NCBI RefSeq assembly: GCF_001424945.1
Contig: NZ_LMCW01000012.1
Span: forward strand, 126,642-190,641
Source: Rhizobium sp. Root1203
GTDB taxonomy: Bacteria > Pseudomonadota > Alphaproteobacteria > Rhizobiales > Rhizobiaceae
Direction of reading: 5' to 3'
DNA length: 64,000 bases
Positions within the stretch are counted from its first letter, which is position 1. Each line of letters opens with the position of its first letter. The notes beneath the pieces were generated by a model. The model was not told the origin of the DNA, did no database searches, and was given only the letters and a program-made list of their open reading frames with translations. The position numbers and the translations under genes were made by a program. This document shows, in pieces, positions 8,225 through 16,633 of the stretch.

Positions 8225-9703
8225 ATGGTAGCCAACATCCCCGGCGATATCGTCGCCCCGCTTCTTGCCTTCGACGTAGAGTCGGCCGGCCAGTTCTCCT
8301 CCGAAACCAAGATGGCCCTGCTTGGCCACGGCCTTGCTGCTGGTTCGCTGGCAGAAAGCGGGATCGTACTTTGCTCCAGCGTCAACGAAGCCCGCGCCCT
8401 AGTTGGTCGCGGTTCGATGCTGGAGAGCATGGTGATCCGTGTTTTCCAGAACGCGCCGAGCCAGGAGCTTTATCTCGGCCGAGTTGCCGATACTGGTACG
8501 GCAGAAATCCGAACCGTGACCGTTGGCGTCATTCCAGCCGATGGTGGTCAAGGCGTGCTTCAGATTGCTGGCGAAGATGTCTCGATAGAGTTTGCAGCGG
8601 GCACCACAGCAAATGCTGTCGCGACCCTCCTTGCTGTGGCCATCAATGCCTATTTCAATCCAGCTTCGAAGAAGAGCCTTCCGTTCACAGCGACGGTTGC
8701 GACAAACGTCGTCACGCTCACGGCGCGTCACAAAGGCGCCTACGCGACACGTCTCGACACCTTCGTTCCCGTGATCGAAGGCGGCAATGCTTTCAATGGC
8801 ATTCTGACGTTTGCAACGACCGTGCCCGGGGCTGGTGTTCCTGATGTGTCGGCAATCCTCGCGGCCATGGGCGATGAGCCATTCGAAATCGTGATCTCAG
8901 CGTTTGGAGACGACGCCAATCGGACCAAGCTCGACGACTTTCACAACAACACCGCCGGACGCTGGTCGTACGCACAGCAGCTCTACGGCCACGTGTTTTA
9001 TCCGAAGATGGGCACGACCAGCGAGCTGACGGCCTCGGCGGTAGCCAAGGACACTTGGCATCTGTCGATGATCCCGATCTTCACCAACGCCGGGAATGCT
9101 ACGCCCGACTACGAGTTCGTTGCCGCGATGATCGGGCGGATTGCGCCATTGCTCGGAAGCGGCTCGGACGGTCGCGTCTCGGTCAACCAGACGGGCCTCA
9201 AGGTCGAGGGTGTGCTTGCGCCGCGTGATCGGACCTACTGGCCGGGGTACGCCACGCGCGATGCGCTTTTAAAGAATGGCGTGTCGGCTTGGAAGGTCAA
9301 CAGCAGCGGCGACGTGATCACCGATAAGATCATCACGCAGCAGCAGACGACCAACGGCGTTCCGGATACTGTCTTTCGCGATATTCAGGCGCCTTACCAG
9401 CTAACCTATGCGCTCAAGTTCCATCGAGCAGCCTTGGCGAATGAACATTCGAACAAGGCAATCGTCGACGACAACCCGGCGAACAACCCGAACTTGCGTA
9501 CGCCGAAGGATATAAAGGCGACCCTGGTAAATTCGTCCGTGCAGCTTCAGACGCGCGGCGTCGTCGAGGCGTCGCAGGATCTACTCGACCAGATCACCGT
9601 CGCGCGCGATGCGGACAACCGCAACCGGGTCAACATCATCCTGCCGATCGACCGGGCCAACCCGCTCGACATCTTCGCTGGTCTTGCCCGCGTCTACGCA
9701 TAA
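8225..9703 (+). CDS. Contractile tail sheath protein, Mu gpL-like
   Basis: The 492-residue product forms the contractile outer tube of a myovirus tail. It has the expected length, an N-terminal region with FSSETKMALLGHG and SSVNEARALVGRGSM, and a C-terminal domain with YWPGYATRDALLKNGVSAWK, TDKIITQQQTTNGVPD and a final LPIDRANPLDIFAGL typical of Mu-type sheaths. The tube gene follows after a 55-nt gap containing a small hairpin. Confidence 0.92.
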   Translation: MVANIPGDIVAPLLAFDVESAGQFSSETKMALLGHGLAAGSLAESGIVLCSSVNEARALVGRGSMLESMVIRVFQNAPSQELYLGRVADTGTAEIRTVTVGVIPADGGQGVLQIAGEDVSIEFAAGTTANAVATLLAVAINAYFNPASKKSLPFTATVATNVVTLTARHKGAYATRLDTFVPVIEGGNAFNGILTFATTVPGAGVPDVSAILAAMGDEPFEIVISAFGDDANRTKLDDFHNNTAGRWSYAQQLYGHVFYPKMGTTSELTASAVAKDTWHLSMIPIFTNAGNATPDYEFVAAMIGRIAPLLGSGSDGRVSVNQTGLKVEGVLAPRDRTYWPGYATRDALLKNGVSAWKVNSSGDVITDKIITQQQTTNGVPDTVFRDIQAPYQLTYALKFHRAALANEHSNKAIVDDNPANNPNLRTPKDIKATLVNSSVQLQTRGVVEASQDLLDQITVARDADNRNRVNIILPIDRANPLDIFAGLARVYA

Positions 9704-9707
9704 CGGC

Positions 9708-9723
9708 AGGGCGGCGACGCCCT
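9708..9723 (+). other. GNRA-tetraloop hairpin between sheath and tube genes
   Basis: AGGGCG, GCGA, CGCCCT form a perfect 6-bp stem with a GNRA-class loop, followed by CTCATCCC. It has no T-run, so it is more likely an mRNA processing or stability element than a terminator. It separates two very highly expressed structural genes. Confidence 0.4.
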
Positions 9724-9758
9724 CTCATCCCTTCCCATAGGTTTCAGGAGAAGCAGCC

Positions 9759-10133
9759 ATGTCTGGCAAAGATTTTGGCGGACGCATGAACGTCCGTCTT
9801 TCGACCGGCGGTACCCTTTCGCTCCGCGGCACATTCAACGTGATGGCTGGTCGAATGTCGGTAGAGGCGACCACGAACCAGGACGGATCGACCGATCGCG
9901 TGATGACACCGACGGCGCCGCGCGCAACCGTCAATTTCAAGGATGGTGGCATCGACCTTGCCGCCCTGATCGAGGCGCCCCGGCAAAACATCGTAATCAA
10001 TGAGGAAAACACAGGCGTCACCCACCATTATATCGACGCGTTTTTCTCAGGCGAATCGGAGAACAATCGCCTTAATGGTGAGGTCAGTGGCCTGACGATC
10101 ACCGCTGACGCCTACCGTCGCACTGGTGGCTAG
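9759..10133 (+). CDS. Tail tube protein, Mu gpM-like
   Basis: The 124-residue product forms the inner tail tube. It matches the Mu gpM-type tube family in length and in the GTLSLRGTFNVMAGRMSVE, TDRVMTPTAPRATV and C-terminal RLNGEVSGLTITADAYR segments. The ATG is preceded by CAGGAGAAG. The tail chaperone gene follows directly. Confidence 0.9.
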   Translation: MSGKDFGGRMNVRLSTGGTLSLRGTFNVMAGRMSVEATTNQDGSTDRVMTPTAPRATVNFKDGGIDLAALIEAPRQNIVINEENTGVTHHYIDAFFSGESENNRLNGEVSGLTITADAYRRTGG

Positions 10134-10135
10134 CT

Positions 10136-10510
10136 ATGGCTGACAAGGTCCTCAAGCTATCGAAGCGGTATGAGCCGCCGGGGGAAACGCCGTTCGACCG
10201 CATTGTTTTGCGTGAGCCCACCTATCAGGACATCATCATGTCAGGAAAGGGCTTCCCGCAGGAAGGTCAGCCCAACGGGCACGGTGGCGTAATGGTGGTC
10301 ACGTACCACGAGGTCGTCGATTTTTACGCCCAACGCCTGATCATCAGCCCAGAATATAAAGACATCGCTGGTCTGAATTTCGCCGACACGAAAAAGCTGC
10401 AGGATGGAATCTGCGATTTTTTCCACACGGCGGCGCCGACAGGTTCGCCAGCGCCGCCGACCAGTTCGTCTTCAGGCTCCGATGGGACGCAGCTGCCGTC
10501 CAGCGGATGA
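10136..10510 (+). CDS. Tail assembly chaperone, short form
   Basis: The 124-residue zero-frame product lies between tube and tape measure, the invariant place of the tail assembly chaperone. Residues 1 to 95 look like a folded domain (REPTYQDIIMSGKGFP, FYAQRLIISPEYKD). After the slippery TTTTTTC the zero frame becomes low-complexity Pro/Ser/Gly (SPAPPTSSSSGSDG), as expected when the real second domain lies in the -1 frame. Confidence 0.85.
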   Translation: MADKVLKLSKRYEPPGETPFDRIVLREPTYQDIIMSGKGFPQEGQPNGHGGVMVVTYHEVVDFYAQRLIISPEYKDIAGLNFADTKKLQDGICDFFHTAAPTGSPAPPTSSSSGSDGTQLPSSG

Positions 10511-10566
10511 CGCTATCGGAAATCGCGTGGTGGGTTAACCGCGCCATGGGCTTCACCAAAGGTTGA
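10136..10566 (+). CDS. Tail assembly chaperone, -1 frameshift product (gpE+E'/gpG-T type)
   Basis: A -1 slip at T TTT TTC (10417 to 10423) joins the first 96 codons to a 47-codon extension read from 10423 and ending with TGA at 10564 to 10566, giving 143 residues. The extension starts PHGGADRFASAADQF and includes RLRWDAAAVQRMTLSEIAWW, like the short second domain of P2-type GpE chaperones. It ends 2 nt before the tape measure start codon. Tail chaperones of lambda and P2 use this strategy to make a long form that binds the tape measure. The site and frame are visible; use in vivo is inferred. Confidence 0.82.
10417..10423 (+). promoter_or_regulatory. Programmed -1 ribosomal frameshift heptamer (T TTT TTC)
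   Basis: In the zero frame the codons are GAT TTT TTC, giving an X XXY YYZ heptamer. The two tRNA-Phe can re-pair with TTT TTT after slipping. A GC-rich stretch (CACGGCGGCGCCGAC) follows 2 nt downstream and could stall the ribosome by pairing. Confidence 0.8.
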
Positions 10567-10568
10567 TC

Positions 10569-12440
10569 ATGACACGCGAAGTCGAAGCACGGCTGAAAAT
10601 CTCGGCGGTCGACAAGACCGGCAAAACGCTCAAGGGCGTCGCCGACAAGATGGCTGATATCAACAAGCGTGCGGCTGCGTTCAATCGCCAGCAGGGCGCC
10701 TTGGCGAAGGGCACGCAGGCGGCGTTCGGAGCTATGCTCCGATACGCTGCACCTGCCGCTCTGGCCTACGGCGCCAAGAAGGCACTGACCGATTTCGCGG
10801 CGATCGAACGCGAGATGAATAGGATCGGCATCACCGCCAATGCCAGCGCGACCGAAACGAAGGCGGCGTTTGGTGATATCCAGACAATCACCAAACAGCT
10901 TGCCATGGGTGTCGACGATGGCGTGACCGCACTCGATACGCTTGTCGCTTCGGGCATGGATCTGAAAGAAGCGATGGATTTCCTTCCATCGGTTCTGGCC
11001 ACCGCGCAGGCATCCGGAGCCGCCACCGACGATATCGCCAACACTGCGATCAAGGCCGCCTCGGCTCTTAAGTTAGAAACCAGTCAGATGCAGCATGCCT
11101 TCGACATCATGGTCGCCGGCGGCAAGGCTGGTCAGTTCGAGCTGAAGGATATGGCAACCTATATCCCAGACTTGGCGAACTCGTTTTCCTCCCTCGGATA
11201 TACCGGGGAAGACGGCCTGAAAAAGCTGGTCTCGATCCTGCAGACAATCCGCGAGGATACGGGGTCGGCTTCGTCGGCCGCGACCTATGCGCAAAACATC
11301 TTCGGCAAAATCTATTCCGCCGACACGGCTACCAAGTTCTCGAAGATGGGCATCGACCTCCGGAAGGAGATGGATTCTGCCCGCAAGAGTGGCGAGGACA
11401 CGGTAGCGGCCTTTGTGCGTATCTCGAAGGAGGCCGTCAAGGGCGACTTGAGTAAGCTTCCGCTCCTCTTCACGGATGAGCAGTTTCGCCTCGGCATGCA
11501 GTCGCTGATGACCAGTGCGGACAGCTATGAAAAGTTCCTGAAGACCGTCAACAGCACAGATGTCGACGGCACCGTTTTCAAGGATCTCGCGCGAGTGACG
11601 GGTGATACTCAGGCAAGTATCGACAGGCTATCGAGCAGCTGGGACAAGTTGATGAACAGTGTCGGCAGGGGCGTCGCACAGCCAGCGGTTCCAGCCATGG
11701 ATGCGGTGGTCAAGACGGTGGACTATCAGAATGCCGTAACCAGCGGTCTGGTGAAAGGTGGCAAAAGCTGGCTCGGCGCGCAGTTTTGGGCAGGCTCCCA
11801 GAGTGAAGCCGACAAGTTGGCCCTTTCGGGTGGATATCGAGATCCGGAATTTTTGCAGCGGATGCAGCAGGGTCCGAACATGCCGCAGGGACCAAGTCTG
11901 CCGGAATTTCCGGGCGGTGACCGCAATCTTGATCCGCGCAACCTGCCGAAGACGGGGGTGCCGGTACCAAGCTCTCGACCCTCTGCGGTGGTGGCGCCTC
12001 GCGCAGGCCTTGCCGAGATTTATGGTCAGTATGCTGACAGCCGAAACAACGAGAACCGTGTTGGTTTGGAGAAGGCGAAGTCAGCCGGAATGCCGAGTGG
12101 CCCCGGGTTATCGTCCGATTTCCTTCGGATGCCATCGAAAGACGAATTCAAGGATGCTCTGAAGATCGAACTCGGAGGCGAGGACGCGGGCCGCAAGGTC
12201 GCCGATGGCGGCAAGGAAGCCGGCAAGGCGATCGAAGACTCCGCCGCTTTCTTCAAGGTGGCCGGCTACGATGTTGGTGCCGCCATTTCAAGCGCTGCCA
12301 AGGATCTGGCGGCGGTCGCCAGCAAATTTGGTAACTTCGGAAACATCGGGACACCGAACGGCGCGCCTCGCGTCAACGCCGATACGGGCCGCACGATGCT
12401 GCCGTCAGCCAACCGCCCCATGAACGCCGGTATGAAATAG
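10569..12440 (+). CDS. Tail tape measure protein
   Basis: The 623-residue product sets tail length. The N-terminal region has LKISAVDKTGKTLKGVADKM, followed by the TP901-type core with FAAIEREMNRIGITANAS, TALDTLVASGMDLKEAMDFL, AASALKLETSQMQHAFDIM and SYTGEDGL-like segments. A Pro-rich linker leads to a C-terminal Gly/Ala part. At 623 residues it is short for a tape measure, suggesting a short contractile tail. The chosen ATG is 2 nt after the frameshift product's stop; the frame also opens at a TTG two codons earlier. Confidence 0.92.
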   Translation: MTREVEARLKISAVDKTGKTLKGVADKMADINKRAAAFNRQQGALAKGTQAAFGAMLRYAAPAALAYGAKKALTDFAAIEREMNRIGITANASATETKAAFGDIQTITKQLAMGVDDGVTALDTLVASGMDLKEAMDFLPSVLATAQASGAATDDIANTAIKAASALKLETSQMQHAFDIMVAGGKAGQFELKDMATYIPDLANSFSSLGYTGEDGLKKLVSILQTIREDTGSASSAATYAQNIFGKIYSADTATKFSKMGIDLRKEMDSARKSGEDTVAAFVRISKEAVKGDLSKLPLLFTDEQFRLGMQSLMTSADSYEKFLKTVNSTDVDGTVFKDLARVTGDTQASIDRLSSSWDKLMNSVGRGVAQPAVPAMDAVVKTVDYQNAVTSGLVKGGKSWLGAQFWAGSQSEADKLALSGGYRDPEFLQRMQQGPNMPQGPSLPEFPGGDRNLDPRNLPKTGVPVPSSRPSAVVAPRAGLAEIYGQYADSRNNENRVGLEKAKSAGMPSGPGLSSDFLRMPSKDEFKDALKIELGGEDAGRKVADGGKEAGKAIEDSAAFFKVAGYDVGAAISSAAKDLAAVASKFGNFGNIGTPNGAPRVNADTGRTMLPSANRPMNAGMK

Positions 12441-12450
12441 GGAGCGTGCC

Positions 12451-12909
12451 ATGCGCAACTGGCAAAGAGATCTACGGGCAGCGAGCTTTCGCGGCGTGCG
12501 CTTCTGGGTCGATCTGGAAGCGCTGTCCGGAGGGAAGCGTATCGCCCGCCACGAATATGCAGGCGGGCGCCGCACGATACTCGAGGAGGCGGGCCTGGCT
12601 ACGGCGACCTACGACGTCACAGCCTACCTTCTGGGGGATGGGAGCGATCTGCAGGCCAAGTCGCTGGAAGTCGCTTGCCTGGCGATTGGTCCGGGCCGGC
12701 TCGTCCTGCCGATCGACGGCGGGTTCATGGCCTATGTTGAGAATTTCAGCCGGTCTCGCGAGAGGGACCGGCAGGGATATATCGCATTCGGCTTTGCGGC
12801 CATTCCCCTCAGCAACGAGGCCGGCGCCACGCTCGGTCTCGGAGATGTTTCGGAAGCTTTCCTGTCGCAGCTCACTGCTGCTGCCAATGGTTTTTCGGGG
12901 TTGCTGTGA
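12451..12909 (+). CDS. Mu gpN-like tail/DNA circularisation protein, N-terminal half
   Basis: The 152-residue product matches the N-terminal domain of the Mu gpN 'DNA circularisation' family: RNWQRDLRAASFRGVRFWVD, then ARHEYAGGRRTILEEAG. Mu gpN is one chain of nearly 500 residues that caps the baseplate hub. Here the reading frame stops after this domain and the next gene supplies the rest with a TGATG overlap. Both halves look well conserved, so this looks like a natural gene split. Confidence 0.8.
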   Translation: MRNWQRDLRAASFRGVRFWVDLEALSGGKRIARHEYAGGRRTILEEAGLATATYDVTAYLLGDGSDLQAKSLEVACLAIGPGRLVLPIDGGFMAYVENFSRSRERDRQGYIAFGFAAIPLSNEAGATLGLGDVSEAFLSQLTAAANGFSGLL

Positions 12910-13532
12910 TGAGTGCCGATCGCAACGCGCTTTGCTCCTGGCTTGCGGATCTCGCGGCTGTGCTTGTTGTCGATGAGGACGATGTCGCTGACTTCAATTC
13001 GCGGATTTCCGCAGCGCCCGATCTCTCGGCCCCAGACTTCTCAGCCGAGCTGCTCTCGCTGATACGGGTGATTGGGGAGAGCGTCTCATCTCCCGAAGGG
13101 TTTGATAGCCTGAAAGCGGGTAGTTTCGCAGATCCAGACACGGACAATGCCGGCAAGATCCTGCTTGCTGTCGGCCTGGCCTTGGCGGGCGGACGATCCG
13201 GATGGATATCGAGGCCGCAGGCTCGGGCTGGGCGCGAGCGAATATCGGCTGCTGGCGATGCGGCGCTCGCTGTTGCCTCATCGATCGGGGCGGATGCGGC
13301 GGATCTCTATGGATGGCTTTCGAACCTGGTGCAGGTCGCTGTCCGGCTGGTTTCCGATATCGCTGCCGACCTTGTTCCGGTTGTCCGGGTGGAGACAGGA
13401 ATTTCCCTGCCGTCGTGTGTCCTGTCCTACAAACTTTATGGCGACGCCACGCGGGCTGGCAGCCTTGTCGATATCGCCGGGTCCGCGACACCGATGCTGA
13501 TGCCCGTTGGCTTCGACGCTTTGGAAGGCTGA
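12909..13532 (+). CDS. Mu gpN-like protein, C-terminal half
   Basis: This 207-residue product continues the gpN-like organisation. It is helical, with a GRERISAAGDAALAVASSIG segment and a C-terminal phrase LPSCVLSYKLYGDATRAGSL that resembles the gpN C-terminus (short hydrophobic stretch, then LYGDA.RA). The TGATG overlap with the first half implies translational coupling. A GTG one codon earlier is also possible. The assignment rests on order and the C-terminal pattern. Confidence 0.65.
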   Translation: MSADRNALCSWLADLAAVLVVDEDDVADFNSRISAAPDLSAPDFSAELLSLIRVIGESVSSPEGFDSLKAGSFADPDTDNAGKILLAVGLALAGGRSGWISRPQARAGRERISAAGDAALAVASSIGADAADLYGWLSNLVQVAVRLVSDIAADLVPVVRVETGISLPSCVLSYKLYGDATRAGSLVDIAGSATPMLMPVGFDALEG

Positions 13533-13533
13533 C

Positions 13534-14577
13534 ATGTTCGAAGACGTCACGATTGCGGGCTTCCCGCCGATCAAATCGATCAACATCAGCGTTTCGGCAG
13601 AAGAGGCAGCGCGTTCTGCGAGCATGGACCTCGTCATCACGGGGTCGGGCCTGCCGATTTCGGTCGGTCAGGAAGCCGCCATCATGGCAAGCCAGACGCT
13701 GATGCTGACGGGCTACGTCCGCGACATTGGCACGGGCTACGCCGAAGCCGATCGCGCCCTCAGCTGCAGCCTGATATCGAGGACCGTTGATTTCATCGAA
13801 TGCTCTGCGGAGCATAAGACGGGCGAGATCTTCGACAAAGACATTGTCGGTATCGCCAAGGAACTCGACACGCTCGGGGTCGGCATCAAGACGGACGGCA
13901 GCAGCTTTCCGAAGGAGCCCCGTCATAAGCTCGACCTTGGCGAAAGCGCATTTAGCTCCATCGAGCGGCGCGCGCGCGGACGCGGGGCATTGATCTATGA
14001 CACGCCGAAAGGCCAGATCATGATCGCCAGCAAGCCGGCGGGTATTCATAAAGGCACCTTGCGGCGTGGCGAGAACATCCTGCCGGGAGCATCGGCCACC
14101 TTTACCGAGGCCGATCGCTTCAGCGATATCAAAGTTCGGGGACAGACCACGGAAGGGACGGACAAGCAGCAACTCCGGCCACAGACTTCCGTCAAGGATA
14201 CCGGCATCGCCAGACGTCGTCCGTTGATCCTCATGCATGAGGGCGAGACAACTGTCGACCGCATGAAGAAGCGGGCTGTTTGGTCAGCGCGACGTGCAGC
14301 TGGCAACAGCGTGACTGCAAGTATTCCGGTGACCGGCTGGCGCGATAGCGCCGGGCAGATCTGGCAACCCAACTGGCTCGTGTCAGTCGAGGATGACTGG
14401 CTTGGCATCGAGGGCCTGATGATCATCAAGAGCATCGTTTTCGATCAGAACGATATGACCGTGGCAACGCTCTCTCTTGCCGATCCTCGCGCATTGGGTG
14501 GCGAGAACCCACGCGGGAAAAGCGCAGGCAGCTATGCCGCGCCAGGTGTCATCGACGCGGAGTACACGGACGAATGA
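13534..14577 (+). CDS. Baseplate hub protein, Mu gpP (gp44)/late control D-like
   Basis: The 347-residue product forms the trimeric hub carrying the spike. It matches the Mu gpP family in order and in motifs such as VSAEEAARSASMDL, GYVRDIGTGYAEADR, LDLGESAFSSIERRARGRGA and LQPQ/TSVKDTGIARRRPLIL-like segments. The ATG at 13534 follows TTGGAAGG; an upstream in-frame ATG at 13507 lies within the preceding gene. It is followed by the gp45-like gene with ATGA overlap. Confidence 0.9.
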   Translation: MFEDVTIAGFPPIKSINISVSAEEAARSASMDLVITGSGLPISVGQEAAIMASQTLMLTGYVRDIGTGYAEADRALSCSLISRTVDFIECSAEHKTGEIFDKDIVGIAKELDTLGVGIKTDGSSFPKEPRHKLDLGESAFSSIERRARGRGALIYDTPKGQIMIASKPAGIHKGTLRRGENILPGASATFTEADRFSDIKVRGQTTEGTDKQQLRPQTSVKDTGIARRRPLILMHEGETTVDRMKKRAVWSARRAAGNSVTASIPVTGWRDSAGQIWQPNWLVSVEDDWLGIEGLMIIKSIVFDQNDMTVATLSLADPRALGGENPRGKSAGSYAAPGVIDAEYTDE

Positions 14578-15017
14578 TGCGCTTTGATTTCGATGGCCGC
14601 GTCGAGGAAAAGGGCGGACAGCAGTTTGTTTCCGGCCGTGGGCCTTATGGCGACGCCTGGTCAAGGATATATCGACCGGAGCCCCATGGCTTCGCGTCAA
14701 GCCCGATCGCAGGCGGGAAGGGTTTTGTCCTTCCTAGACCGGGAGCGCCTGATTTCGCGCTGGTCATCGGAGGGGAGCACCCCGGAAAGCGACCGGTTCT
14801 GGAGAATGGTGGCGCCGCTATCTACGACGCATTCGGAAACATTCAGAAGTTTGTCGCGGCAGGGATCGTCGTCGACGTTGCCGGCCGGACAATCACCACC
14901 ACGGCAGGCGGGTGGGTTCTCAATGGTCCGGCGACAATCAACGGTGACCTGCAGGTAAACGGCAGTATCAATGCGACCGGCGCGATTACCGACAGCGACG
15001 GCAATGACGGGGCCTAG
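14574..15017 (+). CDS. Baseplate spike/assembly protein, Mu gp45-like (short)
   Basis: The 147-residue product fits the Mu gp45 baseplate puncturing protein by order and by PEPHGFASSPIAGGKGFVLP, VIGGEHPGKRPVL, then a beta-helix-like tail with GGWVLNGPATINGDLQVNG. It is shorter than Mu gp45 (about 200 residues) because the N-terminal OB-fold part is reduced. No HxH metal-binding apex is seen at the C-terminus, unlike Mu and P2 spikes, so a separate tip or a metal-free apex is possible. Confidence 0.78.
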   Translation: MMRFDFDGRVEEKGGQQFVSGRGPYGDAWSRIYRPEPHGFASSPIAGGKGFVLPRPGAPDFALVIGGEHPGKRPVLENGGAAIYDAFGNIQKFVAAGIVVDVAGRTITTTAGGWVLNGPATINGDLQVNGSINATGAITDSDGNDGA

Positions 15018-15045
15018 CTGCCCGCATCCATAGACGAGGACACCA

Positions 15046-15582
15046 GTGGTTCGCATCATTCCCAAGGATGACAGCGTCGAACCCTATCGCGCGCCGGACC
15101 TCGGCTGGGATGGGTTTGTCGGCGATCTGATCATGAATTCGCCAGACCATCCCACGGCGCCCGGCGACTTTCGCGCGGAGCAGGGCCTGGCGACGCAGGT
15201 GCTGATCCATCTCATGACGGATCGTCGCGTCGAGGAAAGTGAGCTGCGCGACGGCGAAGAAAACCGTGGCTGGTTCGGCGACAGCTTTGACCAGATGGAG
15301 GGCGAGGGGCCGCTTGGCTCCCGCTGGTGGCTTCTGCGCCGGCGCTCTCTCTACGACGGGATTGAAGTCGACGCTCAGGATTACGCGATCGAGGCTCTAC
15401 AGCCGCTGATCGATCAGGGCGCCGTTGCCCGGATCGAGGCGGTGGCAACCGCCGACCGAAACGCGAACCGGCTTGATTGCGTCGTCAGTCTCTACGGACG
15501 CGATGGCGCCCGCATCTATCAACGCAAATTCGAAAACCTCTGGAGACAGATTGATGGCGTGGACAGTCCGCTCGCTGGATGA
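15046..15582 (+). CDS. Baseplate wedge protein, Mu gp46-like
   Basis: The 178-residue product matches the phage GP46 family: a pattern ENRGWFGDSF, then GSRWWLLRRRSLYDG, and a C-terminal region with ALQPLIDQGAVARIEAVA. The start is GTG with GACGAGGA 5 nt upstream. An ATG start is absent in this frame nearby. It overlaps the gp47-like gene, whose start lies 29 nt before this stop. Confidence 0.88.
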   Translation: MVRIIPKDDSVEPYRAPDLGWDGFVGDLIMNSPDHPTAPGDFRAEQGLATQVLIHLMTDRRVEESELRDGEENRGWFGDSFDQMEGEGPLGSRWWLLRRRSLYDGIEVDAQDYAIEALQPLIDQGAVARIEAVATADRNANRLDCVVSLYGRDGARIYQRKFENLWRQIDGVDSPLAG

Positions 15583-16633
15583 GCTTTCGTCGCGGGCACG
15601 CGGAGCGTTCCGCCAATATACGGTTGGAAGCGATACCAGCCTGAAAAACAACTTCGTGACCGTAGTTGTGAAGGTCCTGGCCGGTCTCGGCCATGAGCTG
15701 GAATTGCGGCAGGCATATCTCGCCAAGCAGCTGTTTGGCCGATCGGCGAACATATCCATGCTGACGCTTCATGCGGCTGACGTGAACATCTTTCGCAAGC
15801 AGCCGGCTGCTTCCTCCGGCATCATCACCGGAAACGGCTTGGCCAATACGATCTACCCGGCAGGCATCCGGTTCGGGTCCGGGTCGCAGGTCTATGTCTC
15901 GACCAGCCCGGCCCAGACTAGTCCCCTCGGAACCGTCAGCTTCAGCGTCACGTCAGAAGGCAAGGGCGCTGCCACAAATCGCGACGCCGGCGGAACGCTC
16001 GCGCTTTCCGACCCCGGACTTTATCCGACGCTGGAAACCGAATTCGTGGTCGGCACTGACGGCCTCGGCGGCGGCGCTGATGTGGAAGACGTGGACGCCT
16101 TTCGCGCCCGATATCTCTTTCGCAAAGCCAATCCTCCTGGTGCCGGCAAACTGACCGACTACGAGCAGACTGTTCGCGACGTGCCAGGTGTCCTGAAGGC
16201 TTGGGCCTATCGCGACGCGATGACGCCGTCCTTTCTTGTCGTGTTCTTTCTGTTCAAGGGCCGATCAGACAACATTCCTACATCAGGAGATGTGGCCGTC
16301 GTGCAAAACGCGATCGACGCCAAGCGCCTGATCCGCGTTAACGACAGCGTGGTAGAAGCCCCGACGCCGTCTGCGCTCAATCCCATTGTCGCCAACCTCT
16401 CAAATGACACCGACGAGGTGCGTTCTTTAATCGACGCTGCGATTGCCAAGGTACTTTACGACAAGGCACGACCAGGCGTGTCTGGTGACGTGTTCGTCCT
16501 CTCGCGCAGTTGGATCTCGGAAGCGATATCAGGAGTGACGGGAGAGACGAGCCATGTTCTGAATTGGCCGCTCGACGACCTGTCGTATACCAACGGGCAC
16601 TATCCGGTTCCGGGAACCGTGACCTATGTCTAA
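15554..16633 (+). CDS. Baseplate J-like protein, Mu gp47-like
   Basis: The 359-residue product is a baseplate wedge component of contractile tails. Motifs include NIFRKQPAASSGIITGNG, a beta-rich region, GGGADVEDVDAFRARYLFRK and GKLTDYEQTVRDVPGVLKAW, all typical of the baseplate J family. The ATG at 15554 is inside the gp46-like gene. The frame is open further upstream, but the sequence before this ATG is a shadow of the preceding gene. Confidence 0.92.
   Translation: MAWTVRSLDELSSRARGAFRQYTVGSDTSLKNNFVTVVVKVLAGLGHELELRQAYLAKQLFGRSANISMLTLHAADVNIFRKQPAASSGIITGNGLANTIYPAGIRFGSGSQVYVSTSPAQTSPLGTVSFSVTSEGKGAATNRDAGGTLALSDPGLYPTLETEFVVGTDGLGGGADVEDVDAFRARYLFRKANPPGAGKLTDYEQTVRDVPGVLKAWAYRDAMTPSFLVVFFLFKGRSDNIPTSGDVAVVQNAIDAKRLIRVNDSVVEAPTPSALNPIVANLSNDTDEVRSLIDAAIAKVLYDKARPGVSGDVFVLSRSWISEAISGVTGETSHVLNWPLDDLSYTNGHYPVPGTVTYV

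Noticed and set aside
12994..14238. A 414-codon minus-strand frame opposite the gpN-like and hub genes
   Set aside because: Antisense shadow; the plus strand holds coupled Mu-like tail genes.
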